This document shows, piece by piece, positions 1 to 5,267 of a stretch of DNA of 5,267 nucleotides. Both the position numbers and the translations under genes were made by a program. This stretch comes from Akkermansiaceae bacterium. Lineage in GTDB: Bacteria > Verrucomicrobiota > Verrucomicrobiia > Verrucomicrobiales > Akkermansiaceae. Location: positions 1 through 5,267 of the forward strand of contig JALZUI010000073.1 of assembly GCA_023301545.1 (NCBI GenBank), written 5' to 3'. Numbering within the stretch: position 1 is the stretch's first letter; each line of letters begins with the position of its first letter. The notes beneath the pieces are model-generated. The model saw only the letters and a program-made list of their open reading frames with translations. It ran no database searches and had not been told where the DNA came from.

Positions 1-1
1 A

Positions 2-1099
2 ACGGCTACGCTCTCCATTGGAGGTGTCGAATTCACGAAGGAAGAAGTGCAAGGCGAGATGCTAACGCAAATTGCTTCTGCTGGAGACGAGGTAACGGTT
101 GATACTCTAAAGCAAGCCAAAGAAGCCTTCGTCACAGCTCGTGGTCGTAACAAAGCAGCGCGTACGAATGAAAACCGTCGCCTCTGGGCTATCGCTAAGC
201 AAGAAGTGAAAGACAGTGGTAAAGATGTTCCGCACTGGAAGATCGGAAGCGAAATCACGCTCGACCCTGCTAACTTTAGCGAGCAGTTGGTTAAGGCTAC
301 TTCGACGATTAAGGCGAAGCTTGATAAGCACTGTATCCTACTCCTCAAATCTTCACAGGTTAACAAAAACAATGGACTTACGGAGACGTCAGTAAAAACT
401 AAAGATCGCACTGTAATCACAGGTGAGCTTAAGGACTCATCCTTTGAGATGGCGATTGATGCTGTTGATTTCACCTTTGTTGTCATGAAGGCTAATGAAG
501 CGGGGATTGACCCTGATGATGCTATTGAGAAGACTTGGATCCTTGCGAACAGCGCTCCGATTAAATCGGCCTGGGAAAAGCACAAAAAGCACGTTGCTGA
601 AGTTAACGCAGGGTACTTTGAAGACGCTCTTAAGAAAACTGGTGGTGACGAAGCGAAAGCAAAAGAAATCACTCATCATGTACCTCATAATGAGCAGTAC
701 CGCATGACTTGGAAAGATCTCATCCGCTACGGCAGTGATGGTGAAATCGATCTTGGTTGGGCTTCTGGCTTTGCTGGTGCAGACCACTACAATAAGAAAT
801 GGTCTCCTCACTTCCATGATGTTAAGTTCCCTCGTGATGCTAAGCAGAACGTAGTGAGCTTCCAGTCTCGCTTCACTCCTCGTTGGAATAACTTCTACGC
901 AATCTACTTCACGATTACATTCCTACACGGTCTGCACATCGTCGGTGGTGGTATCGTACTTGGTTATTACATCTTCCAATCGAAAATGTTCCGCGAAAAC
1001 CCTAACTGGTTAGCTAACCGAGTAGAGATCGCGGGTCTCTTCTGGCACTTTGTTGACCTTGTTTGGATCTTCCTCTTCCCTATCCTCTACTTAATGTAA
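2..1099 (+). CDS. ctaE: Cytochrome c oxidase subunit III, C-terminal part, with a large hydrophilic insertion (5' end outside window)
   Basis: Membrane subunit III of a haem-copper cytochrome c oxidase, which stabilises the catalytic subunit I and its proton uptake. The frame is open to the left edge, so this is the last 365 residues; the GTG at 47 is an internal valine codon, not a start. Only the last two membrane helices are seen, at about residues 298-325 and 344-365. They carry the family signatures FLHGLHIVGGG and E-x(5)-FWHFVDLVW (E342, W348, H349), which identify the gene. The roughly 295 residues before them are hydrophilic and Lys/Glu/Asp-rich, with one Cys and no CxxCH haem motif. 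In ordinary subunit III the loop before the HGLH helix is only a dozen or so residues. By the mitochondrial topology this loop faces the periplasm, so an exported domain is inferred. First visible gene of the oxidase operon; 43 bases separate it from subunit IV. The identity of the C-terminus is firm; the function of the insert is unknown. Confidence 0.93.
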   Translation, partial: TATLSIGGVEFTKEEVQGEMLTQIASAGDEVTVDTLKQAKEAFVTARGRNKAARTNENRRLWAIAKQEVKDSGKDVPHWKIGSEITLDPANFSEQLVKATSTIKAKLDKHCILLLKSSQVNKNNGLTETSVKTKDRTVITGELKDSSFEMAIDAVDFTFVVMKANEAGIDPDDAIEKTWILANSAPIKSAWEKHKKHVAEVNAGYFEDALKKTGGDEAKAKEITHHVPHNEQYRMTWKDLIRYGSDGEIDLGWASGFAGADHYNKKWSPHFHDVKFPRDAKQNVVSFQSRFTPRWNNFYAIYFTITFLHGLHIVGGGIVLGYYIFQSKMFRENPNWLANRVEIAGLFWHFVDLVWIFLFPILYLM

Positions 1100-1142
1100 G
1101 GAACGGACTCATTCTACTTAACTATATACAAATAATAAACTT

Positions 1143-1493
1143 ATGGCAGGTAACTCCCCAGAAGAAATTAAAGCAGCAATGCGCACCTACTTAAAGGTTG
1201 GTATCGTACTCTTTGTTGGTACGGTTATCACCGTCTTAGTTGCGGTTGTTCCCGCCTTTGACCTAGGTGACAAAGGCTTCTCAAATACAGATAAAGTGGT
1301 TGGTCTCTTGATCGCCTCAGTTAAGGCTAGTGTCGTGATGTACTTCTTGATGCACTTGAATCACGAGAAGAAGATGGTATATTGTATCTTCGCAGGATCA
1401 ATTTTCTTTGGTCTCTGTCTCTACTTCATCACCAGAATGGGCTTCATTGACCCTATTACCGCTCCGAGTTTCTTCTCAGGGCTAGCTAGCTAA
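1143..1493 (+). CDS. ctaF: Cytochrome c oxidase subunit IV (prokaryotic COX4_pro family)
   Basis: Small accessory subunit of the terminal oxidase, thought to help assembly or stability rather than catalysis. The 116 residues form three membrane helices, at about 17-37, 50-71 and 78-97. The second ends in the family hallmark KASVVMYFLMHLNHEKK (K61 to K77), where the FMHL-like motif is followed by a charged turn. The length is typical of the family. ATG at 1143 is the only reasonable start, since an in-frame stop lies just upstream at 1119. It has no Shine-Dalgarno sequence; the leader is A/T-rich. It follows subunit III by 43 bases and precedes the 71-residue gene by 12 bases, so one transcript is likely. 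The family call comes from the motif and the operon position. It could equally be labelled a caa3-type subunit IV or a CyoD-like protein. Confidence 0.9.
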   Translation: MAGNSPEEIKAAMRTYLKVGIVLFVGTVITVLVAVVPAFDLGDKGFSNTDKVVGLLIASVKASVVMYFLMHLNHEKKMVYCIFAGSIFFGLCLYFITRMGFIDPITAPSFFSGLAS

Positions 1494-1505
1494 ACTCACA
1501 CTGTT

Positions 1506-1721
1506 ATGTCTCTTAAAACCTTCCACTTACTCTTTGTTGCGATTACTACGCTGCTATGTGTATTTGTAGCGGTTTGGGGACTGAACTTCGCTACGCCCTC
1601 GATTGCTGACTTTGCCCAGAAACTAGGTATTGCTGGAATCGTAGGAGCGCTCATCATGCCGGTCTATGGAGTGTACTTCTGCGGCAAGATTAAAAAACTC
1701 TCATCCGATCTAGAATCATGA
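1506..1721 (+). CDS. Small two-helix membrane protein of the oxidase operon, function unknown
   Basis: A 71-residue protein with an N-terminal membrane helix (about 7-27), a short polar link with acidic and basic residues (28-37), a second helix (about 38-59) ending in VYGVYF, and a charged tail (KIKKLSSDLES). The N-terminus reads SLKTFHLLFVAITTLLC. I recall similar short proteins with a '(S/K)L(K/R)xFH' start and a 'YGxxF' second helix in oxidase operons of Verrucomicrobiota and related phyla, but could not check this. It starts 12 bases after subunit IV and overlaps the next gene by ATGA (1718-1721), so the two are probably translationally coupled. No Shine-Dalgarno sequence precedes ATG 1506. 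The most likely role is an oxidase accessory or assembly subunit; this is inferred from position only. Both termini are predicted to lie on the same side of the membrane. Confidence 0.8.
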   Translation: MSLKTFHLLFVAITTLLCVFVAVWGLNFATPSIADFAQKLGIAGIVGALIMPVYGVYFCGKIKKLSSDLES

Positions 1722-1918
1722 ACCTTCCTCTAGCCTGCCAAGCCTGTGTTGAGGCCTTTAAAGCTGCTGGTGGTGACGCCGCTGGCTGGTCCATCTTCAC
1801 CATGCTAGTAGTCGTCTTTTTCATGATGATTGCTGTAGGAGTCTCAATGACTCGTATCGGAAAAAGGCAGAATCAAGCTATGCCAGATAAGTACAAGGAC
1901 CCTCTGCTTGATAAATAA
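1718..1918 (+). CDS. Small single-helix membrane protein with N-terminal CxxC, oxidase operon, function unknown
   Basis: A 66-residue protein. The N-terminus is short and carries a CQAC motif (C7, C10). A Gly/Ala-rich linker follows, then one membrane helix (about 24-46) and a charged tail rich in Lys and Asp. The ATG overlaps the stop of the preceding gene (ATGA), and an in-frame stop at 1691 rules out any useful upstream start, so the protein really begins close to the cysteines. Small 'ACPxC + membrane helix' proteins are, as I recall, common in oxidase operons of this kind of bacterium, often with a longer N-terminal signal that is absent here. With a positive tail after the helix, the CxxC end should face the periplasm. 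A role in copper delivery or thiol chemistry during CuA assembly is possible but is only a guess. Subunit II begins 22 bases downstream. Confidence 0.78.
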   Translation: MNLPLACQACVEAFKAAGGDAAGWSIFTMLVVVFFMMIAVGVSMTRIGKRQNQAMPDKYKDPLLDK

Positions 1919-1940
1919 ACTCTCTATCTCTTAACTCGTA

Positions 1941-2735
1941 ATGATAACACCAACACAATTCTTAGGAATCCCAGAAAACTTCGCTGATCACGGTCAAGAT
2001 GTTGATAATATTATCGATGTCGTACACTACTTCATGATTGCACTTGGAGTGGGCTGGACGATCTTTTTCTTCATCTGTCTGTTTAAGTTCCACCACAGCA
2101 AAAATAAAAAAGCTTCATACGGTGGAGTACAAAGCCACATTTCAACTCACTTAGAGATTGGAGTAGTCATTATTGAGGCTGTTCTCCTTCTCGGTTTCGC
2201 TCTTCCAAACTGGAAAGAACGTACGGATGAATTCGATCTGGTGCAAGCAGAGGAAGACCACGTGCGTGCTCGTGTGATCGGTTACCAATTTGCATGGAAC
2301 TACCACTACCCAGGACTTGATGGCAAGTTTGGTCGTATTGACCGAAGCCTAGTTGCTAACGTAGGAGACCCTTGTATCGACCCTAATGACCCTAATGGAT
2401 GGGATGACTTCACGAGCCCCGTACTTAAGCTCCCAGTGGACCGCTCAGCGATCCTTTCTGTGACTTCTACGGATGTAATTCATAACTACGCGATTGTCCC
2501 GATGCGCGTGCAGCAAGACGCGATTCCAGGTAAGGACATTCCAATGTGGTTTAAGCCGACCAAGAAGCTTGAGACCTATGTAGTCTGTGCTCAGCTCTGT
2601 GGAGAAGGTCACGCTAACATGTCAGGAGTGATGGAAGTCATTAGCGATGGCGCTTACAACCAATGGGCAGAGGGGCAATCCTCCGAAGCTCTTGAAACCA
2701 GCAAAGCCCGCCAAAAAGCAGTGGCAATGAAGTAA
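1941..2735 (+). CDS. ctaC: Cytochrome c oxidase subunit II with CuA site
   Basis: Takes electrons from cytochrome c or a donor complex at its periplasmic CuA centre and passes them to subunit I. The 264 residues show two membrane helices (about 28-49 and 71-89) and then a cupredoxin domain. The CuA ligands are all present: H181 (DVIHNY), C216, C220, H224 and M227, with Q218 between the cysteines giving the backbone ligand (CAQLCGEGHANM). E72 at the start of helix 2 matches the conserved K-channel entrance glutamate. The aromatic electron-entry region reads GYQFAWNYHYPG, followed by DGKFGR, an arrangement I associate with Verrucomicrobiota and Acidobacteriota. There is no fused cytochrome c domain, no lipobox, and no cleavable signal peptide that I can see. 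An extra cysteine, C145, lies in an acidic loop. No Shine-Dalgarno sequence precedes ATG 1941. It is the last gene of the operon, followed by a terminator. Confidence 0.96.
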   Translation: MITPTQFLGIPENFADHGQDVDNIIDVVHYFMIALGVGWTIFFFICLFKFHHSKNKKASYGGVQSHISTHLEIGVVIIEAVLLLGFALPNWKERTDEFDLVQAEEDHVRARVIGYQFAWNYHYPGLDGKFGRIDRSLVANVGDPCIDPNDPNGWDDFTSPVLKLPVDRSAILSVTSTDVIHNYAIVPMRVQQDAIPGKDIPMWFKPTKKLETYVVCAQLCGEGHANMSGVMEVISDGAYNQWAEGQSSEALETSKARQKAVAMK

Positions 2736-2760
2736 GACTGTTTTCTTAGTTTAGTTTTAA

Positions 2761-2790
2761 AGGCGCTCGTTGAAAGACGAGCGCTTTTTG
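2761..2790 (+). terminator. Intrinsic terminator of the oxidase operon, between convergent genes
   Basis: An eight-base-pair perfect stem (GCGCTCGT at 2763-2770 pairing with ACGAGCGC at 2777-2784) closes a six-base TGAAAG loop. Flanking A:T pairs and one G:U pair extend it. On the + strand it is followed directly by TTTTTG and TTTTT, the classic rho-independent layout, 25 bases after the subunit II stop. Read on the - strand the stem still forms, but only CCTTT follows it, so it would end rmlB transcription less efficiently. No other terminator is seen in the gap between the two convergent genes. Confidence 0.9.
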
Positions 2791-2802
2791 TTTTTAGCGC
2801 GG

Positions 2803-3870
2803 TTATTGGAGTCCTTTTCGTTCGAGTTTATAACCGTTTGCGAGGATTGATTGGCTCCATTGGGGATTGTTTAGGTACCACTGCACTGTTTTTCTGAGAC
2901 CTGTTTGTAGGGTTTCGGTAGGAATGCAGCCTAGTTCCTGCTCAACTTTAGAAGCGTCGATAGCGTAGCGTTGGTCATGCCCGGGGCGATCTGGGACATG
3001 GGTGATGAGGTCTGAGAAGTGGGCGAGGTGAGGTGGTTTTTGGTCACAGGCGAGCTCTTCCAGTAAAGAACAGATGGTTTTTACAATCTCTATGTTTTGC
3101 ACTTCGTTATGGCCACCGATATTATAAGTTTCGCCAACCGCGCCTTTTTCCAAGACGGTTGTTAAAGCGCGGGCGTGGTCATCGACGTAGAGCCAGTCAC
3201 GTACTTGTTCCCCTGTGCCGTAAATTGGGATTTCCTTGGCTGCTAGGGCGTTAAGAATGGTGTGGGGGATTAGCTTTTCTGGGAATTGGTAAGGCCCGTA
3301 ATTATTAGAGCAATTGGTAATGAGAACAGGTAGCCCGTAGGTGCGATTCCAGGCGCGGACGAGATGGTCGGCGGCTGCTTTGGATGCGGAGTAGGGAGAG
3401 CTAGGCGCGTAGGGGGTACTTTCCGTGAAGAGCTTTTCAGAATCGAGTGGAAGTTCTCCGTAAACTTCGTCAGTGGAAACGTGGTGAAAGCGAAAGTGCT
3501 TTTGGCGTTCAGCGGAAAGGGAATTCCAGTAGTCGCGTGCGACAGCTAGAAGGTTAAACGTTCCTGTTATATTGGTATCGATAAAGGCTCTAGGGTTTTC
3601 GATAGAGCGATCGACGTGTGATTCAGCTGCGAGGTGGACGACGGCGTCAGGCTGGAAGGAACGAAAAAGGGACTGTGTGTGTTCGAAATCACAGATGTCA
3701 CCTTCGACAAACTGATAGCGCGGCTCCCCTTGTACGGTGGCGAGGGAAGAGGAACTAGCGGCGTAGGTGAGCTTGTCTAGATTACAGACGTGATGCGAGG
3801 TTTGACCGATCAAGTGCCGAATGAATGCACTACCGATGAACCCCGCGCCACCTGTGACAAGAATTTTCAT
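2803..3870 (-). CDS. rmlB: dTDP-glucose 4,6-dehydratase
   Basis: Converts dTDP-glucose to dTDP-4-keto-6-deoxyglucose with bound NAD+, the second step toward dTDP-L-rhamnose and other 6-deoxysugars; cytoplasmic. It is an extended short-chain dehydrogenase of 355 residues, the usual length. Visible motifs are the NAD-binding GGAGFIGS (G7, G10, G13), the catalytic STDEVYG (T133, D134, E135), the YSASK pair (Y160, K164), CSNNYGPYQFPEKLIP, and the C-terminal DRPGHDQRYAID. I chose ATG 3870 because it places MKILVTGGAGF at the N-terminus as in the family. A longer frame from GTG 3903 adds 11 residues and would overlap galE by 22 bases. It lies 11 bases after galE on the same strand, with no good Shine-Dalgarno sequence (GCTAGGCCCCTCTCAA before the ATG), so it is probably co-transcribed and coupled. 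rmlA, rmlC and rmlD are not in the window. Confidence 0.96.
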   Translation of the reverse strand: MKILVTGGAGFIGSAFIRHLIGQTSHHVCNLDKLTYAASSSSLATVQGEPRYQFVEGDICDFEHTQSLFRSFQPDAVVHLAAESHVDRSIENPRAFIDTNITGTFNLLAVARDYWNSLSAERQKHFRFHHVSTDEVYGELPLDSEKLFTESTPYAPSSPYSASKAAADHLVRAWNRTYGLPVLITNCSNNYGPYQFPEKLIPHTILNALAAKEIPIYGTGEQVRDWLYVDDHARALTTVLEKGAVGETYNIGGHNEVQNIEIVKTICSLLEELACDQKPPHLAHFSDLITHVPDRPGHDQRYAIDASKVEQELGCIPTETLQTGLRKTVQWYLNNPQWSQSILANGYKLERKGLQ

Positions 3871-3881
3871 TTGAGAGGGGC

Positions 3882-4862
3882 CTAGCTTTGCTTCTGTGCC
3901 CACTGGTAGGCTGATGAGATAATTTGTTTGAGGCTACTGTGCGTTGGCTGCCAGTTGAGCTCGGTGTTGGCAAGGGCCGGGTTGGCAACGAGCTCTGGCG
4001 GGTCTCCCTCGCGGCGCTCGCCGTACTCGATAGGGATATCTAGGCCTGTGACGGCTTTGGTAGTTTCGATGATTTCGTTTACGCTAAAACCATTCCCAGT
4101 GCCGACATTGCACTTGAGAGAGCTGCCCCCCTCAATAAGTCGGGCGACGGCCTTGACGTGGGCCTCGGCTAAGTCGTCAACATGGATGTAGTCGCGGATA
4201 CAGGTTCCGTCTGGAGTCGGGTAGTCTGAGCCATAGACCGTGATGTGAGGGCGTTGCCCCATGGCGGCTTGCAGGACGAGTGGGATGAGGTGAGTTTCCG
4301 GATCATGAGCTTCTCCGATGAGGGCGTCGTCGGAAGCGCCACAGGCGTTAAAATAGCGGAGGCAGACACTGCGGAGGTTCCAAGCGGTTTCACAATCGTT
4401 CAGGATCGTCTCATACATGAGTTTGCTCTGCCCGTATGGGTTGATCGGGTTTTGGCTTTCGGCTTCGTCAATGGGGACTTGATCGATGACGCCATAGGTT
4501 GCGCAAGTCGAAGAGAATACAAGCTTATCGACCCCAGCGCCTTGCATCGCCTGGAGGAATTTAACGGCGCGGCCAACATTGTTTTCGTAGTACTTTAGCG
4601 GGTCGTTGACGGATTCTCCTACGTTGATATATCCTGCAAAATTAATGACGGCGTCGAAGGTTTCCTCTGCGAAGAGTTTTTGCATTCGGGGAAGGTCGCC
4701 CATATCCTCGGTCACAAGACGTACGGAGTCATCGACAATAGCCCACTCGTGGCCGTATTCCAAATTATCAAGCACGGTGACTTGGTAGCCTGATTTGACG
4801 AGCGCGCGGACTGTATGTGAGCCGATGTACCCAGCTCCTCCAGCTACTAAAATGTGATTCAT
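3882..4862 (-). CDS. galE: UDP-glucose 4-epimerase
   Basis: Interconverts UDP-glucose and UDP-galactose using tightly bound NAD+; cytoplasmic. The 326 residues form a full-length extended short-chain dehydrogenase. Motifs in order: GGAGYIGSH (G8, G11, G14), FAGYINVGESVNDPLKYYENN near 75-95, FSSTCATYG with the catalytic hydroxyl at T119, YGQSK (Y143, K147), LRYFNACGA, CIRDYIHVDDLAEAH, NVGTGNGFSV and REGDPPELVA. These are specific for GalE rather than for other NDP-sugar epimerases. The residue aligned with the E. coli gate tyrosine (Y299) is L291, so activity on N-acetylated substrates cannot be excluded. ATG 4862 starts right at the NAD motif and no earlier start is needed. It is the first gene of a galE-rmlB transcript and diverges from glf, which uses its product UDP-galactose. 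Confidence 0.96.
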   Translation of the reverse strand: MNHILVAGGAGYIGSHTVRALVKSGYQVTVLDNLEYGHEWAIVDDSVRLVTEDMGDLPRMQKLFAEETFDAVINFAGYINVGESVNDPLKYYENNVGRAVKFLQAMQGAGVDKLVFSSTCATYGVIDQVPIDEAESQNPINPYGQSKLMYETILNDCETAWNLRSVCLRYFNACGASDDALIGEAHDPETHLIPLVLQAAMGQRPHITVYGSDYPTPDGTCIRDYIHVDDLAEAHVKAVARLIEGGSSLKCNVGTGNGFSVNEIIETTKAVTGLDIPIEYGERREGDPPELVANPALANTELNWQPTHSSLKQIISSAYQWAQKQS

Positions 4863-4912
4863 AGGAAGAAGTTGCCTAAAGATGGGCGCATGGTGAAGCC
4901 AAAAGCGTGCTA

Positions 4913-4918
4913 ATTATA
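4913..4918 (-). promoter_or_regulatory. Predicted -10 element of the galE-rmlB promoter
   Basis: The - strand reads CGTATAATTA here, a perfect TATAAT match to the housekeeping -10 consensus. At 16-18 bases upstream only weak -35 candidates are present (for example TCACCC at 4936-4941), so it would rely on the -10 or on an activator. A start near 4906 would give a leader of about 44 bases before the galE ATG. Confidence 0.5.
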
Positions 4919-4948
4919 CGTTGGAAGGCAGGGCAGGGTGATTCCTCC

Positions 4949-4954
4949 TATAGT
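4949..4954 (+). promoter_or_regulatory. Possible -10 element of a glf promoter
   Basis: TATAGT matches five of six consensus bases and lies 63 bases before the glf ATG. No convincing -35 hexamer is found at normal spacing; TTGGAA at 4921 is 22 bases away, too far. The call rests on this single motif and on the need for a promoter in the spacer. Confidence 0.3.
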
Positions 4955-5017
4955 GAAGCCTAGTGTTTCCCGATAGAGTCCTTGCTTATTACGAGGTTGG
5001 GATTCATTCTGCAGGGG

Positions 5018-5267
5018 ATGAAGTATTCTCTCCCAGTCTGTATCGTTGGTGCCGGTTTTAGCGGTGCGGTGGTCGCTCGTCAGTTGGCTGAGGCTGGGGT
5101 TTCCTCCGTTGTTTTGGATGAGCGAGATCATGTGGCGGGAAACTGCCATACTGCTCGTTGCGAAGAAACGGGCGTGAATGTGCATGAATATGGTCCACAT
5201 GTGTTTCATACGGACAAGGAAGAGGTCTGGGATTTTATTCAACGCTTTGGGGAGATGATGCCGTATG
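5018..5267 (+). CDS. glf: UDP-galactopyranose mutase, N-terminal part (3' end outside window)
   Basis: FAD-dependent enzyme that contracts UDP-galactopyranose to UDP-galactofuranose, the donor for galactofuranose in surface glycans; cytoplasmic. The 83 visible residues cover the FAD-binding N-terminus: GAGFSG (G11, G13, G16) after a hydrophobic strand, VVLDERDH with acidic D34 for the FAD ribose, AGNCHT at 40-45, and the mutase signature VHEYGPHVFHT (H56, Y58, H61, H64). The usual family length is roughly 370-400 residues, so about three quarters is missing. ATG 5018 is chosen because it places the FAD motif at the usual distance from the N-terminus. It is preceded directly by CAGGGG, which is too close to be an ideal Shine-Dalgarno sequence. 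The gene diverges from galE, whose product is its substrate. The signature separates it from other flavin amine oxidase-like proteins. Confidence 0.93.
   Translation, partial: MKYSLPVCIVGAGFSGAVVARQLAEAGVSSVVLDERDHVAGNCHTARCEETGVNVHEYGPHVFHTDKEEVWDFIQRFGEMMPY

Larger units (their letters stand above)
4863..5017. other. Divergent intergenic spacer between galE and glf
   Basis: These 155 bases separate two divergently transcribed sugar-nucleotide genes and must hold the galE promoter; a glf promoter is likely too. A perfect TATAAT lies on the - strand and a TATAGT on the + strand. GTGAAGCC occurs twice in direct orientation (4893-4900 and 4953-4960), and a G-rich tandem GGCAGGGCAGGG lies at 4927-4938. 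No small gene, RNA gene or clear operator palindrome was seen. Confidence 0.6.

Noticed and set aside
47..49. GTG as the start of the subunit III gene
   Set aside because: The frame stays open with sensible codons back to base 2, there is no ribosome site, and CoxIII needs earlier helices, so it is an internal valine.
437..817. 126-residue open frame on the - strand within subunit III
   Set aside because: It is antisense to the continuous subunit III frame and lacks any coherent domain. The + frame runs unbroken from the left edge into CoxIII motifs.
1123..1128. TATATA as an internal promoter before subunit IV
   Set aside because: No -35 hexamer lies at a usable distance, and the A/T richness is shared by the other short leaders of this operon.
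1481..1492. GCTAGCTAGCTA tandem palindrome at the end of subunit IV
   Set aside because: It is the last few codons (Gly-Leu-Ala-Ser) of the gene, is too short for a terminator, and has no T-run after it.
1736..1749. CQAC in the 66-residue protein as a haem c site
   Set aside because: Haem c attachment needs CxxCH; the residue after the second Cys is Val.
4910..5242. 110-residue open frame on the - strand over the galE-glf spacer and glf
   Set aside because: It is antisense to the clear glf N-terminus, shows no recognisable domain, and is explained by codon bias of glf on the other strand.

Overview
The window comes from the chromosome of a Gram-negative-type bacterium of moderate GC content. 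The oxidase subunit II belongs to the 'xxQFAWNYHYPGxDGKFGR ... CAQLCGxGH' class, and two small membrane proteins sit inside the oxidase operon. Almost no gene has a Shine-Dalgarno sequence. Together these point to Verrucomicrobiota, perhaps the Opitutae side. That placement rests on recalled family resemblance and was not checked by a search.

Left half (1-2735, + strand): the 3' part of an aerobic terminal oxidase operon. In order it holds the C-terminal part of cytochrome c oxidase subunit III, a subunit IV (COX4_pro type), two small membrane proteins of 71 and 66 residues that overlap by ATGA, and subunit II with a complete CuA site. Subunit I is not in the window and is presumably upstream. 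The subunit III fragment is odd: about 295 mostly hydrophilic residues precede its last two membrane helices, where ordinary family members have a short loop. A strong intrinsic terminator (about 2761-2790) closes the operon.

Right half (2803-5267): sugar-nucleotide genes for surface glycans. On the - strand galE (UDP-glucose 4-epimerase) is followed 11 bases later by rmlB (dTDP-glucose 4,6-dehydratase). rmlB converges on the oxidase operon across the terminator. Diverging from galE on the + strand is the start of glf (UDP-galactopyranose mutase), which runs off the right edge. GalE and Glf catalyse consecutive steps (UDP-Glc to UDP-Galp to UDP-Galf), and RmlB opens the dTDP-deoxysugar branch, so the locus looks like the edge of an O-antigen, exopolysaccharide or similar cluster. 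The 155-base divergent spacer carries a perfect TATAAT on the galE side and a weaker TATAGT on the glf side.

No mobile element, CRISPR array, rRNA or tRNA was seen. No clearly new system is visible. The points most worth a second look are the enlarged subunit III, the two small operon proteins, and the Shine-Dalgarno-less, G-poor gene starts.
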